A stretch of 64,000 nucleotides of DNA, taken from JADJWR01 sp964509545 (lineage in GTDB: Bacteria > Pseudomonadota > Gammaproteobacteria > Burkholderiales > Burkholderiaceae_F). The stretch covers positions 14,030 to 78,029 of the forward strand of contig CAZDXQ010000013.1 of NCBI GenBank assembly GCA_964509545.1, given 5' to 3'. The position numbers were made by a program, and so were the translations under genes. Numbering within the stretch: position 1 is the first letter of the stretch; every line of letters begins with the position of its first letter. Positions 49,608 to 59,086 of this stretch are shown piece by piece. The notes beneath the pieces were generated by a model. The model worked only from the letters and a program-made list of their open reading frames with translations, ran no database searches and was not told the origin of the DNA.

Positions 49608-52600
49608 TCATGCGGCCGCCTTCGCCGTTGCCGCAGGGCTGCGGGCTTCCGAGGCCTGCAGCCGTCGCTGCATGACCAGCGCATAGATCGCCGGGATCAC
49701 GACCAGGGTCAACACCGTCGAGGAGACCATGCCGCCGACCATCGGCGCCGCGATGCGGCGCATCACCTCGCTGCCGGCGCCGGTCGACCACATGATCGGC
49801 AGCAGGCCGGCCATGATCGCGACCACCGTCATCATCTTCGGACGCACGCGTTCTACCGCGCCCTCCATCACTGCCGAGTACAGGTCGGCGACCGAGGGTA
49901 CGCGTCCTTCGGTGGCGCGCTTGGCCTGCAGATCGCGCCAGGCCTGGTCCAGGTAAATCAGCATCACCACCCCCGTCTCCGCCGCGACGCCGGCCAGCGC
50001 GATGAAGCCGACGGCCACGGCGACGCTGAGGTTGTAGTTCAGCCACCACAGCGGCCAGATGCCACCGAGAAGCGCAAACGGCACCGACAGCATCACGATC
50101 AGCGATTCGGTGACGCGGCGGAAGTTCAGGTACAGCAGCACGAAGATGATGCCGACCGTCAGCGGCAGCACGATCTTCAGCTTCTCCGTGGCACGCTCAA
50201 GGTACTCGAACTGACCGCTCCAGGTGACGTACATGCCGGCCGGGAACCGCACGTTGTCGGCGACCGCCCTGCGCGCGTCGGCGACGTATCCGCCGATGTC
50301 GCGGTCGCGCATGTCGACGAAGATGTAGGCGGAAAGCAGAGCGTTCTCGGTCCGGATCACCGGCGGGCCCTGCGTGAGCTTCACGCGCGCCACCTGGCCG
50401 AGAGGAATCATCGCCGGCAACTTGCCCGTCTCGGCCATCAGTGGCACCAGCACTTCGCGCTCGATCCGTTGCGGATCGGCGCGTGCGTCGCGCGGATAGC
50501 GCACGATGACGCCGAAACGGTTGCGGCCTTCGACGGTCGTGGTCACCATCTCGCCGCCGAGTGCCGTGGCGACCACATCCTGCAGTTCGCCGATCGTCAG
50601 CCCGTAGCGCGCCAGTTGGGCGCGGTCAGGTTCGATGTCGAGATAGAAGCCGCCAGTCAGCCGCTCGGCGTAGGCGCTGGTCGTGCCCGGGACATTGCGC
50701 ACTACGGTTTCGATCTGGCGCGCCACCTTCTCCATTTCGGCGAGGTCGGAGCCGAACACCTTGATGCCGATCGGCGTGCGGATGCCGGTCGATAGCATGT
50801 CGATGCGGGCACGGATCGGCATCGTCCACGAGTTGGCGACACCCGGAAACTGCAGCGCGCGGTCCATCTCGGCGATCAGCTTGTCGATGTTCATGCCGGG
50901 CCGCCACTGCGACTCTGGCTTCAGGTTGATCACCGTTTCGAACATCTCAAGCGGCGCCGGGTCGGTCGCGGTCGGGGCGCGCCCGGCCTTGCCGATAACC
51001 GACTCGACCTCCGGGAAACTCATGATGATCCGGTTCTGCACCTGGACCAGTTCGCCGGCCTTGGTCACCGACATGCCGGGCAGCGACGCCGGCATGTAGA
51101 ACAGTGTCCCTTCGTTCAGCGTCGGCATGAACTCGGTGCCGAGCTTCGCCGCCGGCCACAGCGTCGCCGCGCCGACGATTGCCGAGGCGGCGATCGTCAG
51201 CAGCTTATTGCGCAGCACCCAGGTGATGACCGGGCGATATATGGCGATCAGGACCCGGTTCACGGGATTCTTCGCCTCCGGCAGGATGCGGCCGCGAATC
51301 AGCCAGACCATCAGCAACGGGACCAGGGTCACGGAGAGCAGCGCCGCGCCGGCCATGGCGAAGGTCTTGGTGTAGGCGAGCGGTGCGAACAGCCGACCCT
51401 CCTGCGCTTCGAGCGTGAACACCGGCAGGAAGCTCACCGTGATGATCAACAGCGAGAAGAACAGTGCCGGGCCGACTTCCTTGCCGGCGTCGATGATCGC
51501 CTGCATCCGCGCCTCGCCATTCGCGCCCTCGGGCAGCCGCTCCAGATGCTTGTGCGCGTTCTCGATCATCACGATCGCAGCGTCGATCATCGCGCCGATA
51601 GCGATGGCAATGCCGCCGAGGCTCATGATGTTCGAGGGGATGCCAAGGGCGCGCATGCAGATGAAGGCGATCAGCACGCCGACCGGCAGCATCAGGATCG
51701 CCACCAGCGCACTTCGTACATGCAGCAGGAAGACGACGCAGACCGCCGCCACGATCAGCGATTCCTCGATCAGGGTCCAGGTTAGCGTCTTGATCGCGCG
51801 GTGGATGAGGTCCGAGCGGTCGTAGACGGTCTGCAGCGATACGCCTTCGGGCAGCCCCGCCTTCAGTTCCTCGATTCGGTTCTTGACGTTGTGAATGACG
51901 TCGAGGGCATTGGCGCCGAAGCGCGCCACGGCTACGCCGGAGACGACCTCGCCCTCGCCGTTCATCTCGGCAATGCCGCGCCTTTCGTCGGGGCCGAGTT
52001 CGACCCTGCCGATGTCGCGCACACGGATCGGCGTGCCCTGGTCGGCGCGGACGACGAGATCCTCGATATCGGCCAGACCGCGCAGGTAGCCGCGCCCGCG
52101 GACCATGTACTCCGCCTCGCTCAGTTCGACGACGCGGCCGCCGACATCGCGGTTGGAATCGCGAATGACCTGGGCTACGCGCATCAGGGCGATGCCGTAA
52201 GCGCGCAGCTTGGCCGGGTCGACCACCACCTGGTATTGCTGCACGAAACCGCCGACGGAGGCCACTTCGCTCACGCCCTGCGCCTTGGTCAATTGGTAGC
52301 GCAGGTACCAGTCCTGCAATGTGCGCAGTTCGGCCAGGGTCATGTTCTTGGCCTGGACAACGTACTGGTAGACCCAGCCCACGCCGGTGGCATCAGGCCC
52401 GATCTGCGCACTGACGCCGCGTGGCAGCCGTGCCGAGGCGAAGTTCAGGTACTCGAGCACCCGCGAGCGGGCCCAGTAGATGTCGGTGCCGTCCTCGAAG
52501 ATCACGTAGACGAACGACACGCCGAAGAAAGAGAAACCGCGCACGACTTTCGACTTCGGCACGCTGAGCATCGCCGTCGTCAGCGGATACGTGACCTGGT

Positions 52601-52793
52601 CTTCGACCACCTGCGGTGCCTGCCCGGGATACTCGGTATAGACGATCACCTGCACATCGGACAGATCGGGCAGCGCGTCGAGCGGCGTGCGGAGGACGGC
52701 GAGCACTCCGGCGAAAATGATCGCCAGGGTGAACAGCGCAACCAGGAAGGGATTGCGCGCCGACCACGTGATGAGCTTCTCGAGCATGTTCAT
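49608..52793 (-). CDS. cusA: CusA-type heavy-metal RND efflux pump
   Basis: A 1061-residue inner-membrane trimer subunit. Visible are the first helix and porter start (NPFLVALFTLAIIFAGVLAV, LSDVQVIVYTEYPGQAPQVV), VPKSKVVRGFSFFGVSFVYV, Met-rich FMPTLNEGTLFYMPASLPGM near 590 with metal-binding Met, and helix segments such as IGAMIDAAIVMIENAHKHLE with the proton-relay Asp and Glu. This Cu(I)/Ag(I) type exports monovalent metal from periplasm and cytoplasm using proton motive force. It runs in order cusC, cusB, cusA on the minus strand. Confidence 0.95.
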   Translation of the reverse strand: MNMLEKLITWSARNPFLVALFTLAIIFAGVLAVLRTPLDALPDLSDVQVIVYTEYPGQAPQVVEDQVTYPLTTAMLSVPKSKVVRGFSFFGVSFVYVIFEDGTDIYWARSRVLEYLNFASARLPRGVSAQIGPDATGVGWVYQYVVQAKNMTLAELRTLQDWYLRYQLTKAQGVSEVASVGGFVQQYQVVVDPAKLRAYGIALMRVAQVIRDSNRDVGGRVVELSEAEYMVRGRGYLRGLADIEDLVVRADQGTPIRVRDIGRVELGPDERRGIAEMNGEGEVVSGVAVARFGANALDVIHNVKNRIEELKAGLPEGVSLQTVYDRSDLIHRAIKTLTWTLIEESLIVAAVCVVFLLHVRSALVAILMLPVGVLIAFICMRALGIPSNIMSLGGIAIAIGAMIDAAIVMIENAHKHLERLPEGANGEARMQAIIDAGKEVGPALFFSLLIITVSFLPVFTLEAQEGRLFAPLAYTKTFAMAGAALLSVTLVPLLMVWLIRGRILPEAKNPVNRVLIAIYRPVITWVLRNKLLTIAASAIVGAATLWPAAKLGTEFMPTLNEGTLFYMPASLPGMSVTKAGELVQVQNRIIMSFPEVESVIGKAGRAPTATDPAPLEMFETVINLKPESQWRPGMNIDKLIAEMDRALQFPGVANSWTMPIRARIDMLSTGIRTPIGIKVFGSDLAEMEKVARQIETVVRNVPGTTSAYAERLTGGFYLDIEPDRAQLARYGLTIGELQDVVATALGGEMVTTTVEGRNRFGVIVRYPRDARADPQRIEREVLVPLMAETGKLPAMIPLGQVARVKLTQGPPVIRTENALLSAYIFVDMRDRDIGGYVADARRAVADNVRFPAGMYVTWSGQFEYLERATEKLKIVLPLTVGIIFVLLYLNFRRVTESLIVMLSVPFALLGGIWPLWWLNYNLSVAVAVGFIALAGVAAETGVVMLIYLDQAWRDLQAKRATEGRVPSVADLYSAVMEGAVERVRPKMMTVVAIMAGLLPIMWSTGAGSEVMRRIAAPMVGGMVSSTVLTLVVIPAIYALVMQRRLQASEARSPAATAKAAA

Positions 52794-52932
52794 TCACCGT
52801 TGGTTGAATCGAGGCGACGCGCCTTCCCGATGCCGGCCTCGCCCAGATCGGCGCACCGGCCCTCGTGCAAGGCCTTGGCACGAGCAAAGCCGGACGGGAC
52901 GGCCGAGCAGATAGAAGCGCGGGCGGCGAGCC

Positions 52933-54474
52933 TCATTTTTTCGCCTCCATCTTCTCTATCTTCGTCACGACCCATTCGCCCGGCTTGCGCTCGACGAACT
53001 CGAAATGGATCGACGTGCCCGGCTTGATGCCCCTGGCCACCGCGTCGTTGGCGGCAGTGAACCCCATCGTCATGGCCGGCCAGTTCAGGCTCTTGACCGG
53101 CTCGTGCGCGATCAGCAGTTCGCCCGTCTTTGCATCGACATCTTCGAGCGTGCCCATCGCGCTGTGCGAAAGCTGCTTCTTGGCCGCGACATCGGCACCG
53201 CCGGTCAGTCCGCCAAGGGCGGCTTTCAGGTTGCTTTCGGCGTCGATGAGGAAGTTGGCCGAGACGACGACTCGCTCGCCCTCCCTGACTCCGTCCTCGG
53301 CAACGACGTACTCGTCGCCCCGCGCGCCAAGCCGGACTTCTCGTGGTTCGAAGCGGCCTTCGCCCAGATCGACAAGGACGATGCGCCGGTTGCCGCTGTC
53401 GATCACCGCGGAGTTTGGTACCACCACTGGCGTCTGTGCACCGATCGGTGCCGGCAGTTCGACTTTCGCGTACATCGAAGGCATCAGCCGGCCCCCCGGG
53501 TTGGCCAGTTCGATGCGCACCTGCGCCGCGCGCAGGTCGGGCTTCAGCACCGGATAGATGTAGGTGACGCGACCGGTGAACGTCTGTCCGGGATAGGCTT
53601 CGAACGTCATTCGTGCGGCCTGGCCCACGCGTACTCGGCCGATATCCTGCTCGAAGACGTCAGCGATCAGCCAGACGCCGGACAGATCAGCAATCTGGTA
53701 GAGCATCTCGCCGGGCATGAATCGCATTCCTTGCACAGCCTTGCGCTCCAGCACGATGCCGCTGGCAGCGGCGCGGAACGTCAGCGTGCGGCGTGGCTCG
53801 CCCCCCGCTGCCAGCCGGGCAATGTCCTCGTCGGTGACGTCCCAGTTACGCAGCCGGGCGAGCGCAGAATCCGCCAGGCGCCTCATGCCGGCCACCGTGG
53901 CTTCGTCGGCGCCCTTGACCTGGGCCAGCCCCTGCGCAGCGATGGCGTACTCGCGCTGCGTAGCCAGCAGTTCCGGGCTGTAGGCCTCGAACAGTGGGGT
54001 GCCGCGGGCGACGTACTGGCCGGTGGCATTGACGAAGAGCTTCTCGACGTAGCCTTCGAACTTGGGCGTGATCGTTGCCAGCCGCCGTTCATCGACCTCG
54101 ACACGGCCGCTGGCGCGGACGACTGAGTCCACGGCGCGCCTCTCCACGGCCACGCTGCGCACGCCGAGTTTCTGCACCTTGGCGGTGCTGATCTTGATGG
54201 CCCCACCGGTGTCCTGGTCCTCGCCTTCGTAGACCGGGATGTAGTCCATCCCCATCGAATCCTTCTTCGGCGTCGGCGAGGTGTCGGGCAGTCCCATGGG
54301 GTTGCGGTAATAGAGAATCTTGCGTTCGCCCTTGGCTGGACCGGCCGCTGCCGCGCTCGCCGCAGGCTCGTGTCCGCCGCCGGCGCGCTGGCCGCCGTAC
54401 CAGTAGCCGACACCACCCGCCGCGGCGATCGCCAGCAGCAGGGCAAGGCCGCGACTCAACGTCGATGCGCTCAT
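52933..54474 (-). CDS. cusB: CusB-type membrane fusion protein with fused CusF domain
   Basis: A 513-residue periplasmic adaptor. After an N-terminal membrane anchor, a metal-binding ILYYRNPMGLPDTSPTPKKD segment and DSMGMDYIPVY precede the coiled-coil and beta-barrel domains (FEGYVEKLFVNATGQYV, YQIADLSGVWLIADVFEQDI). The C-terminal 70 residues are a CusF-like domain (VKSLNWPAMTMGFTAAND, then VTKIEKME). The fusion lets one protein act as both adaptor and metallochaperone. It starts with an ATGA overlap with cusC; 139 bp separate it from cusA. Confidence 0.93.
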   Translation of the reverse strand: MSASTLSRGLALLLAIAAAGGVGYWYGGQRAGGGHEPAASAAAAGPAKGERKILYYRNPMGLPDTSPTPKKDSMGMDYIPVYEGEDQDTGGAIKISTAKVQKLGVRSVAVERRAVDSVVRASGRVEVDERRLATITPKFEGYVEKLFVNATGQYVARGTPLFEAYSPELLATQREYAIAAQGLAQVKGADEATVAGMRRLADSALARLRNWDVTDEDIARLAAGGEPRRTLTFRAAASGIVLERKAVQGMRFMPGEMLYQIADLSGVWLIADVFEQDIGRVRVGQAARMTFEAYPGQTFTGRVTYIYPVLKPDLRAAQVRIELANPGGRLMPSMYAKVELPAPIGAQTPVVVPNSAVIDSGNRRIVLVDLGEGRFEPREVRLGARGDEYVVAEDGVREGERVVVSANFLIDAESNLKAALGGLTGGADVAAKKQLSHSAMGTLEDVDAKTGELLIAHEPVKSLNWPAMTMGFTAANDAVARGIKPGTSIHFEFVERKPGEWVVTKIEKMEAKK

Positions 54475-55736
54475 AGGTCCTCTCCGATCAGTCGTTCGAT
54501 TTCCGCCAGCCGCATCTGCGCCTCGACCTGTGCGGCGAGCAGCGCGAGCCGCTGCTGCCGCACCTGGCGCTCGGCCTCGAGCAGCGCAGCGAAGTCGACC
54601 TTGCCGCTCTCGTACGCCGCGAGCGCCGACTGCAGGTTCACGCGGGCCTGCGGCAGCAGGCTCGACTCGGTAAGCCGCGCCATCTCGCGCGCGCCGGCCA
54701 GCTGCGCCAGCGCGGTGCCGAGTTCGCCGAGCGCGCGCTGCACGGTCGCCTCGCGCCGTGCGGCGGCCGCGGCGACCATCGCCTCGGCCTCCTGCTCCTG
54801 CGCGCGGCGCGTGCCCTGCTGCAGCGGGATCGTGATCTCGAACATCAGCTCCCAGTCGGCCAGACGATTGCCCTTCTGGATCGGCGAGACGCCGATCGCG
54901 AAGTCCGGATAGCGGTTGCGGTAGGTCGCCTCGCGCGAACGCTCGGCGGCGGCCAGTCGCGCGCTGTCGACGGCGAGGTCCGCGTTGCGCTCCTGCAGGC
55001 GAGGGGCAAGCCGCGCGAATTGCGGCTCGACGGCCGGCTCGCGCAGTGCGGTGGGCGCGGCCAGCGGCGCGTCCGGCGCGCGGGCCAGCAGCGCATTGAC
55101 CTGCGCGTCGGCGGTTCGCGTCTGCGCGGCAAGCGCAATCAGTTCGCCGCGCAGCATGGTGCGCTCGGACAGCGCGCGAACCGCGTCGGCCTGCGCGGCG
55201 AGTCCGCCTGCATAGCGGGCGCGCGAGATCGATTCGAGCTGGCCGAGCAGCGCATCAATCTCGCTGACGATCTCGGTGCGCCGCGCCAGTTCATAGCGGC
55301 GCGCGTGGGCGACCTTCAGCTTCATGGCCAGTTCGTTCCACATGACGCGCACGGCCTGGCTCGACTGCGTCGCAGAAGCCTCGGCGGCGGCGCGCGCGAG
55401 ATCGCGCTTGCCCGGCCACGGAAACATCTGGCGAACCGTGTACTTCATGCTGCCGACGCGGGCCGGCAGCAGATTGGGGCTGCTTTCGCCGTCGCGGGTG
55501 ATGTCACGCCATTCGACGGCGACCACCGGATCGGGCAGGTTGCCGGCGGGAGCGACCCGCGCGGCTGCGGCGTCGGCCTCGCGCTGCATGAACACGAACT
55601 CTGGATTCGCGGCCCGCGCGTGCTCGAGCAGCGACTCGACGGTCGCTCCCGGCGGCTGCGCCGCAGCCGGTGCAGCCACGGTCACGAAACAAGCAACGAG
55701 CAGCGGACGAAGCCCGCGGTGGAACGGAAAGGACAT
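54471..55736 (-). CDS. cusC: CusC-type outer membrane efflux factor (TolC family)
   Basis: A 421-residue outer-membrane channel subunit with a signal ending TVAAPAAA. It contains two OEP repeats rich in heptads (READAAAARVAPAGNLPDPV, ARRYELARRTEIVSEIDALL, YESGKVDFAALLEAERQVRQ). It forms the trimeric exit duct for CusBA. It is the first gene of the cusCBA unit; the 80 bp upstream hold GC-rich hairpins but no clear operator. A second TolC-like gene in the island (59087) goes with the multicopper oxidase. Confidence 0.88.
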   Translation of the reverse strand: MSFPFHRGLRPLLVACFVTVAAPAAAQPPGATVESLLEHARAANPEFVFMQREADAAAARVAPAGNLPDPVVAVEWRDITRDGESSPNLLPARVGSMKYTVRQMFPWPGKRDLARAAAEASATQSSQAVRVMWNELAMKLKVAHARRYELARRTEIVSEIDALLGQLESISRARYAGGLAAQADAVRALSERTMLRGELIALAAQTRTADAQVNALLARAPDAPLAAPTALREPAVEPQFARLAPRLQERNADLAVDSARLAAAERSREATYRNRYPDFAIGVSPIQKGNRLADWELMFEITIPLQQGTRRAQEQEAEAMVAAAAARREATVQRALGELGTALAQLAGAREMARLTESSLLPQARVNLQSALAAYESGKVDFAALLEAERQVRQQRLALLAAQVEAQMRLAEIERLIGEDL

Positions 55737-55816
55737 CTTGCCTCCTGCGTCAGCACCAATCGGCGCGCGCGGATGCGCGCCGCCGTTACGCGGCGGCCGT
55801 CACGGCCGCGCGCAGG

Positions 55817-56221
55817 CTAACGCAGCAGGCGGTGCAGCAGGATGTGCAGCGGAGGTCCGGTGTCGCGCCGCGACGGCGCGGCGGCGAGCGCGAGCGGCCC
55901 GATCGGTGCCGCAGGGGTCAGCGCCGGCGCCAGATCCAGCGGCAGGGCCGGCGGAAGATCGAACCCGAACGAGGCGCGGCCGCTTTGCGTGTCGGTGCGG
56001 CAGTGCGCCTCGCAGGCGGCCTGCGTCAGATCGACCTCGCCATGGCAAGGATCGACGACGGCGCGATCGATCGCCGCGGTCGCGACGGCCGCGGTCGGCG
56101 CGCAGGCACGCGCCGCATGCAGGCCGAATCCGTACAGCAGCGCCGCGATCACCAGCAGCAGCGTGATGCGGCGGCCTTCGGCCGCGCGCCGTGCCAGGGT
56201 CCATGGGGACAGGTCGAACAT
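55817..56221 (-). CDS. Small exported protein of the copper locus, function unknown
   Basis: A 134-residue protein with one N-terminal hydrophobic segment (ITLLLVIAALLYGFGLHAARA). The mature part has a Cys/His cluster DPCHGEVDLTQAACEAHCR that may bind metal or form a disulfide, followed by a Pro/Ala-rich region and a terminal GPPLHILLHRLLR. Similar proteins with a C-terminal PPL-x-LL motif are remembered from copper-resistance loci. It lies between cytochrome c and cusC on the same strand. Confidence 0.65.
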   Translation of the reverse strand: MFDLSPWTLARRAAEGRRITLLLVIAALLYGFGLHAARACAPTAAVATAAIDRAVVDPCHGEVDLTQAACEAHCRTDTQSGRASFGFDLPPALPLDLAPALTPAAPIGPLALAAAPSRRDTGPPLHILLHRLLR

Positions 56222-56278
56222 GCGGCGGATACTAGCCTGCGGGTTCAGCGCGCATGGTTGATGGCCGTCAATCGCCGG

Positions 56279-56761
56279 CTATCGATTCGTCGACTCTGCG
56301 TGGCGCCGCTGCAGTGTGTCGTGGGCGGTACGGACCTTGGCGGACCAGCGGCTGCGGATGTAGGCAAGCACGTTCCAGATCTCGTCATCGGACAGCCGCC
56401 CGGCGAAGGCCGGCATGTCGCTTTGATGGCCCTGCGGCGCGAGGGGTGGCGCAAGACCGTGCTTGGTGATCGCGAACAGCGTTTCGAAGGGATGGTGCCA
56501 GGTATGTCCCGAATCGTCGTGCGGCGGCGCCGGCAGGCGGCCGTTGGGCAGGCGCTCGCGCCAGTTCGGCTGGCCTTCGAGATGCGCGCCGTGGCAGGCG
56601 GCGCAGTGTGCGTCGTAGACGGCCTGCCCGGCGGTGATCCGATCGTCCGCGTCGAGGTCCGGCACCTGACCCGCCGTGCGCACCTGAGCGTCCCACCAGA
56701 TCAGTGCCGCGACGCCGACCGCCAGCGCGATCGCGGCGGCGGCCAGCGCACCCGTCTTCAC
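56279..56761 (-). CDS. Cytochrome c family protein
   Basis: A 160-residue membrane-anchored mono-haem cytochrome c. The N-terminal helix (AAAAIALAVGVAALIWW) is uncleaved or a signal anchor. The haem motif is CAACHGAHLEG; MPAFAGRLSDDEIWNVLAYI, supplies the distal Met. It starts at GTG 56761, 15 bp after the CusF-like gene. It probably takes electrons from the multicopper oxidase system or donates to it. Several His near residue 85-95 (GHTWHHPFE) are unusual. Confidence 0.85.
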   Translation of the reverse strand: MKTGALAAAAIALAVGVAALIWWDAQVRTAGQVPDLDADDRITAGQAVYDAHCAACHGAHLEGQPNWRERLPNGRLPAPPHDDSGHTWHHPFETLFAITKHGLAPPLAPQGHQSDMPAFAGRLSDDEIWNVLAYIRSRWSAKVRTAHDTLQRRHAESTNR

Positions 56762-56776
56762 GATCCGCAGCCCGCC

Positions 56777-57130
56777 TCAGGGGGCCGGCTTGATCGAGGT
56801 GACGACAAAGCTGCCGTCGCTGTCCTTGATTGCCGAAAACAGCACCTTGTCGCCGACCTTCACCGCATCGAGCAACTCGGCCTCGCGTACCTGGAACACC
56901 ATCGACATCGGCGGCATGTCGAGACTCCTGATCTCGCCGTGGCGCAGCGTGATCTTCTTCTGCGCCTTTTCGATGCGGCGCACTTCGCCGCTGGCCAGTT
57001 CCGCCGCGGTGTCGGTCGTTGCCCCGTGATGCGCGGCGTGATCGGTGGCCGAAGTCTGTGCCGAGGCGCCGGGCGATATCGCCATCCAGGCCGCAGCCAG
57101 GCACGGCAGAAGTCGTTGCCGAAAGTTCAT
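56777..57130 (-). CDS. CusF-like periplasmic copper-binding protein
   Basis: A 117-residue protein with a signal ending GASA. The CusF fold reads SGEVRRIEKAQKKITLRHGE, SLDMPPMSMVFQVRE and VLFSAIKDSDGSFVVTSI. The metal-binding strand DMPPMSM has its Met residues intact. ATG 57130 follows GGAGAAAACG. It is coexpressed with cytochrome c, cupredoxin and the multicopper oxidase, so it may supply Cu(I) to the oxidase or to CusB. Confidence 0.88.
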   Translation of the reverse strand: MNFRQRLLPCLAAAWMAISPGASAQTSATDHAAHHGATTDTAAELASGEVRRIEKAQKKITLRHGEIRSLDMPPMSMVFQVREAELLDAVKVGDKVLFSAIKDSDGSFVVTSIKPAP

Positions 57131-57155
57131 CGTTTTCTCCATGGGGTCCCTCGAT

Positions 57156-57683
57156 TCAGCGTTTCACTCGGTCCGCATCCGGGACGGCGACGACCCTGAT
57201 CCGCCCGCGCATGCCGGCCTCGAAATGGCCCGGAATCAGGCAGCCGAAGTGAAACTCGCCGGGCTGCGTGAACTGCCAGATCATTTCGCCGCTCTGGCCC
57301 GGCGCGACGTGGACCATGTAGGGCTCGTCGTGTTCCATGTTGGGATTCCGGCGCATCGCTTCGGCGTGTTCCTGCAGTTCTTCCAGCGCGCCGAGTACCG
57401 TCTCGTGCATCACCTTGCCGGCGTTGTGGACGACGAAGCGGATCGTCTCGCCTTGCCGCACGGTGATTTCCGCCGGCGTGTAGCGCATCGTGTCGTCGCC
57501 GTCGATGCGGATCGTCCGTGTCGCCTTTTTCGGGTCGCCGGTGCGGCCGAAAGGCTTTTCGATCGGGTCGAGGTTCGGCGGGCGGTGCTTCTCCGCGCTG
57601 TGTGGTTCGGCCCCGTGCGCGTGCACCTCGGGCGCGAAGTTCAGGGCAAGGACGGCGGCCGCGAGGGCCAGAAACCTGTGCAT
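57156..57683 (-). CDS. Plastocyanin-like cupredoxin
   Basis: A 175-residue exported protein (signal LALAAAVLALNFAPEVHA). The cupredoxin fold shows RYTPAEITVRQGETIRFVV, HNAGKVMHETVLG with the first Cu-binding His, and the C-terminal loop GEFHFGCLIPGHFEAGM with Cys, His and Met ligands of a type 1 copper site. It resembles the CopI/auracyanin-like proteins of copper loci. It sits 19 bp downstream of the multicopper oxidase gene. Confidence 0.9.
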   Translation of the reverse strand: MHRFLALAAAVLALNFAPEVHAHGAEPHSAEKHRPPNLDPIEKPFGRTGDPKKATRTIRIDGDDTMRYTPAEITVRQGETIRFVVHNAGKVMHETVLGALEELQEHAEAMRRNPNMEHDEPYMVHVAPGQSGEMIWQFTQPGEFHFGCLIPGHFEAGMRGRIRVVAVPDADRVKR

Positions 57684-57702
57684 GGGCGTTCTCCTTTATT
57701 GG

Positions 57703-59073
57703 TCAGTGGCCGTGGTGGCCGTTCTTCGGTTTGCGTGCGGTGAGCGTGCGTGCGTCGCGTGGCGGTTGCTCGGCGCGCGGCGGCGCCGGAAGACTGCCCG
57801 TGAACTCGTAGGCGACCGTGCCCGGGGGGTGCTGGTACCAGCCGGGGTCCGCGTAGTCGTCGCGGGTCAGACCGTCGCGCACCTTGACCACCGAGAACAT
57901 GCCGCCCATCTCCAGCGGGCCGAAGGGTCCGCGGCCGGTCATCATCGGCAGCGTGTTCTCCGGCAAAGGCATCTCCATCTCGCCCATGTCGGCCATGCCG
58001 CGTTCGCCCATCACCATGTAGTCGGGCACCAGCTTCTGGATCTTGCGCACGACCTCGCGGTGATCGACGCCGATCATCGTCGGCACGTCATGGCCCATCG
58101 CATTCATCACGTGGTGCGACTTGTGGCAGTGGATCGCCCAGTCGCCCGGATAGATGGCATCGAATTCGAAGGCGCGCATCTGGCCGACCGCCACGTCGAT
58201 CGACACCTCCGGCCAGCGCGCCCCCTTGGGCACCCAGCCGCCGTCGGTGCACGTGACCTCGAAGTCGTAGCCGTGCATGTGGATCGGATGGTTGGTCATC
58301 GTCAGGTTGCCGAAGCGGATGCGCACGCGATCACCGCGGCGCACGACGAACGGATCGATGCCCGGGAAGACGCGAGAGTTCCACGCCCACAGGTTGAAAT
58401 CGAGCATCGTGTTGACCTTCGGCGTCAGGCTGCCCGGCTCGATGTCGAAGGCGTTGAGCAGGAACACGAAGTCGCGGTCGACGCGCATGAACTTCGGATC
58501 CCTTGGATGAACGACGAGGAATCCCATCATGCCCATCGCCATCTGCACCATCTCGTCGGCGTGCGGGTGGTACATGAAGGTGCCCGACTTCTTCATCTCG
58601 AACTCGTAGACGAAGGTCTTGCCGGGCGGGATGTGCGGCTGCGTCAGCCCGCCGACGCCGTCCATGCCGTTGGGCAGCAGGATGCCGTGCCAGTGGATCG
58701 TCGTGTGCTCGGGCAGGCGGTTGGTGACGAAGATGCGCACACGGTCGCCCTCGACGCATTCGAGGGTCGGCCCCGGCGACTGGCCGTTGTAGCCCCACAG
58801 GTTGGCCTTCATGCCGGGGGCGAACTCGCGTACCACCGGTTCGGCGACGAGATGGAACTCCTTGACGTTGTTGTTCATCCGGAACGGCAGGCTCCAGCCG
58901 TTCAGTGTCACGACCGGTTGGTAGGAACGGCCGGCCGACGGCGGCCGCGGCGGCTGCGTCGCGGCGTCGGCCTTCGCCGGGGCCTCGGGCAGCGCGGCGG
59001 CAGCGACGCGCGATACCGCCGCGGCGCCGAAGAAGCCGGCGGCCGAGCCGATGAAGTGTCTTCTCGTGGTCAT
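57703..59073 (-). CDS. Multicopper oxidase (CopA/CumA-like)
   Basis: A 456-residue Tat-exported enzyme (TTRRHFIGSAAGFFGAA twin-arginine signal). Copper ligand motifs are all present: THWHGILLPNGMDG, GTFMYHPHADEM, HPIHMHGYDFEV and the type 1 loop HCHKSHHVMNAMG. It oxidises Cu(I) to the less toxic Cu(II) in the periplasm. A Met-rich C-terminal stretch (MGERGMADMGEMEMPLPE) may bind substrate Cu(I). ATG 59073 follows GGAGAGC and gives the Tat signal at the N-terminus. It is followed by cupredoxin and CusF-like genes. Confidence 0.93.
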   Translation of the reverse strand: MTTRRHFIGSAAGFFGAAAVSRVAAAALPEAPAKADAATQPPRPPSAGRSYQPVVTLNGWSLPFRMNNNVKEFHLVAEPVVREFAPGMKANLWGYNGQSPGPTLECVEGDRVRIFVTNRLPEHTTIHWHGILLPNGMDGVGGLTQPHIPPGKTFVYEFEMKKSGTFMYHPHADEMVQMAMGMMGFLVVHPRDPKFMRVDRDFVFLLNAFDIEPGSLTPKVNTMLDFNLWAWNSRVFPGIDPFVVRRGDRVRIRFGNLTMTNHPIHMHGYDFEVTCTDGGWVPKGARWPEVSIDVAVGQMRAFEFDAIYPGDWAIHCHKSHHVMNAMGHDVPTMIGVDHREVVRKIQKLVPDYMVMGERGMADMGEMEMPLPENTLPMMTGRGPFGPLEMGGMFSVVKVRDGLTRDDYADPGWYQHPPGTVAYEFTGSLPAPPRAEQPPRDARTLTARKPKNGHHGH

Positions 59074-59086
59074 TGTGCTCTCCGAC

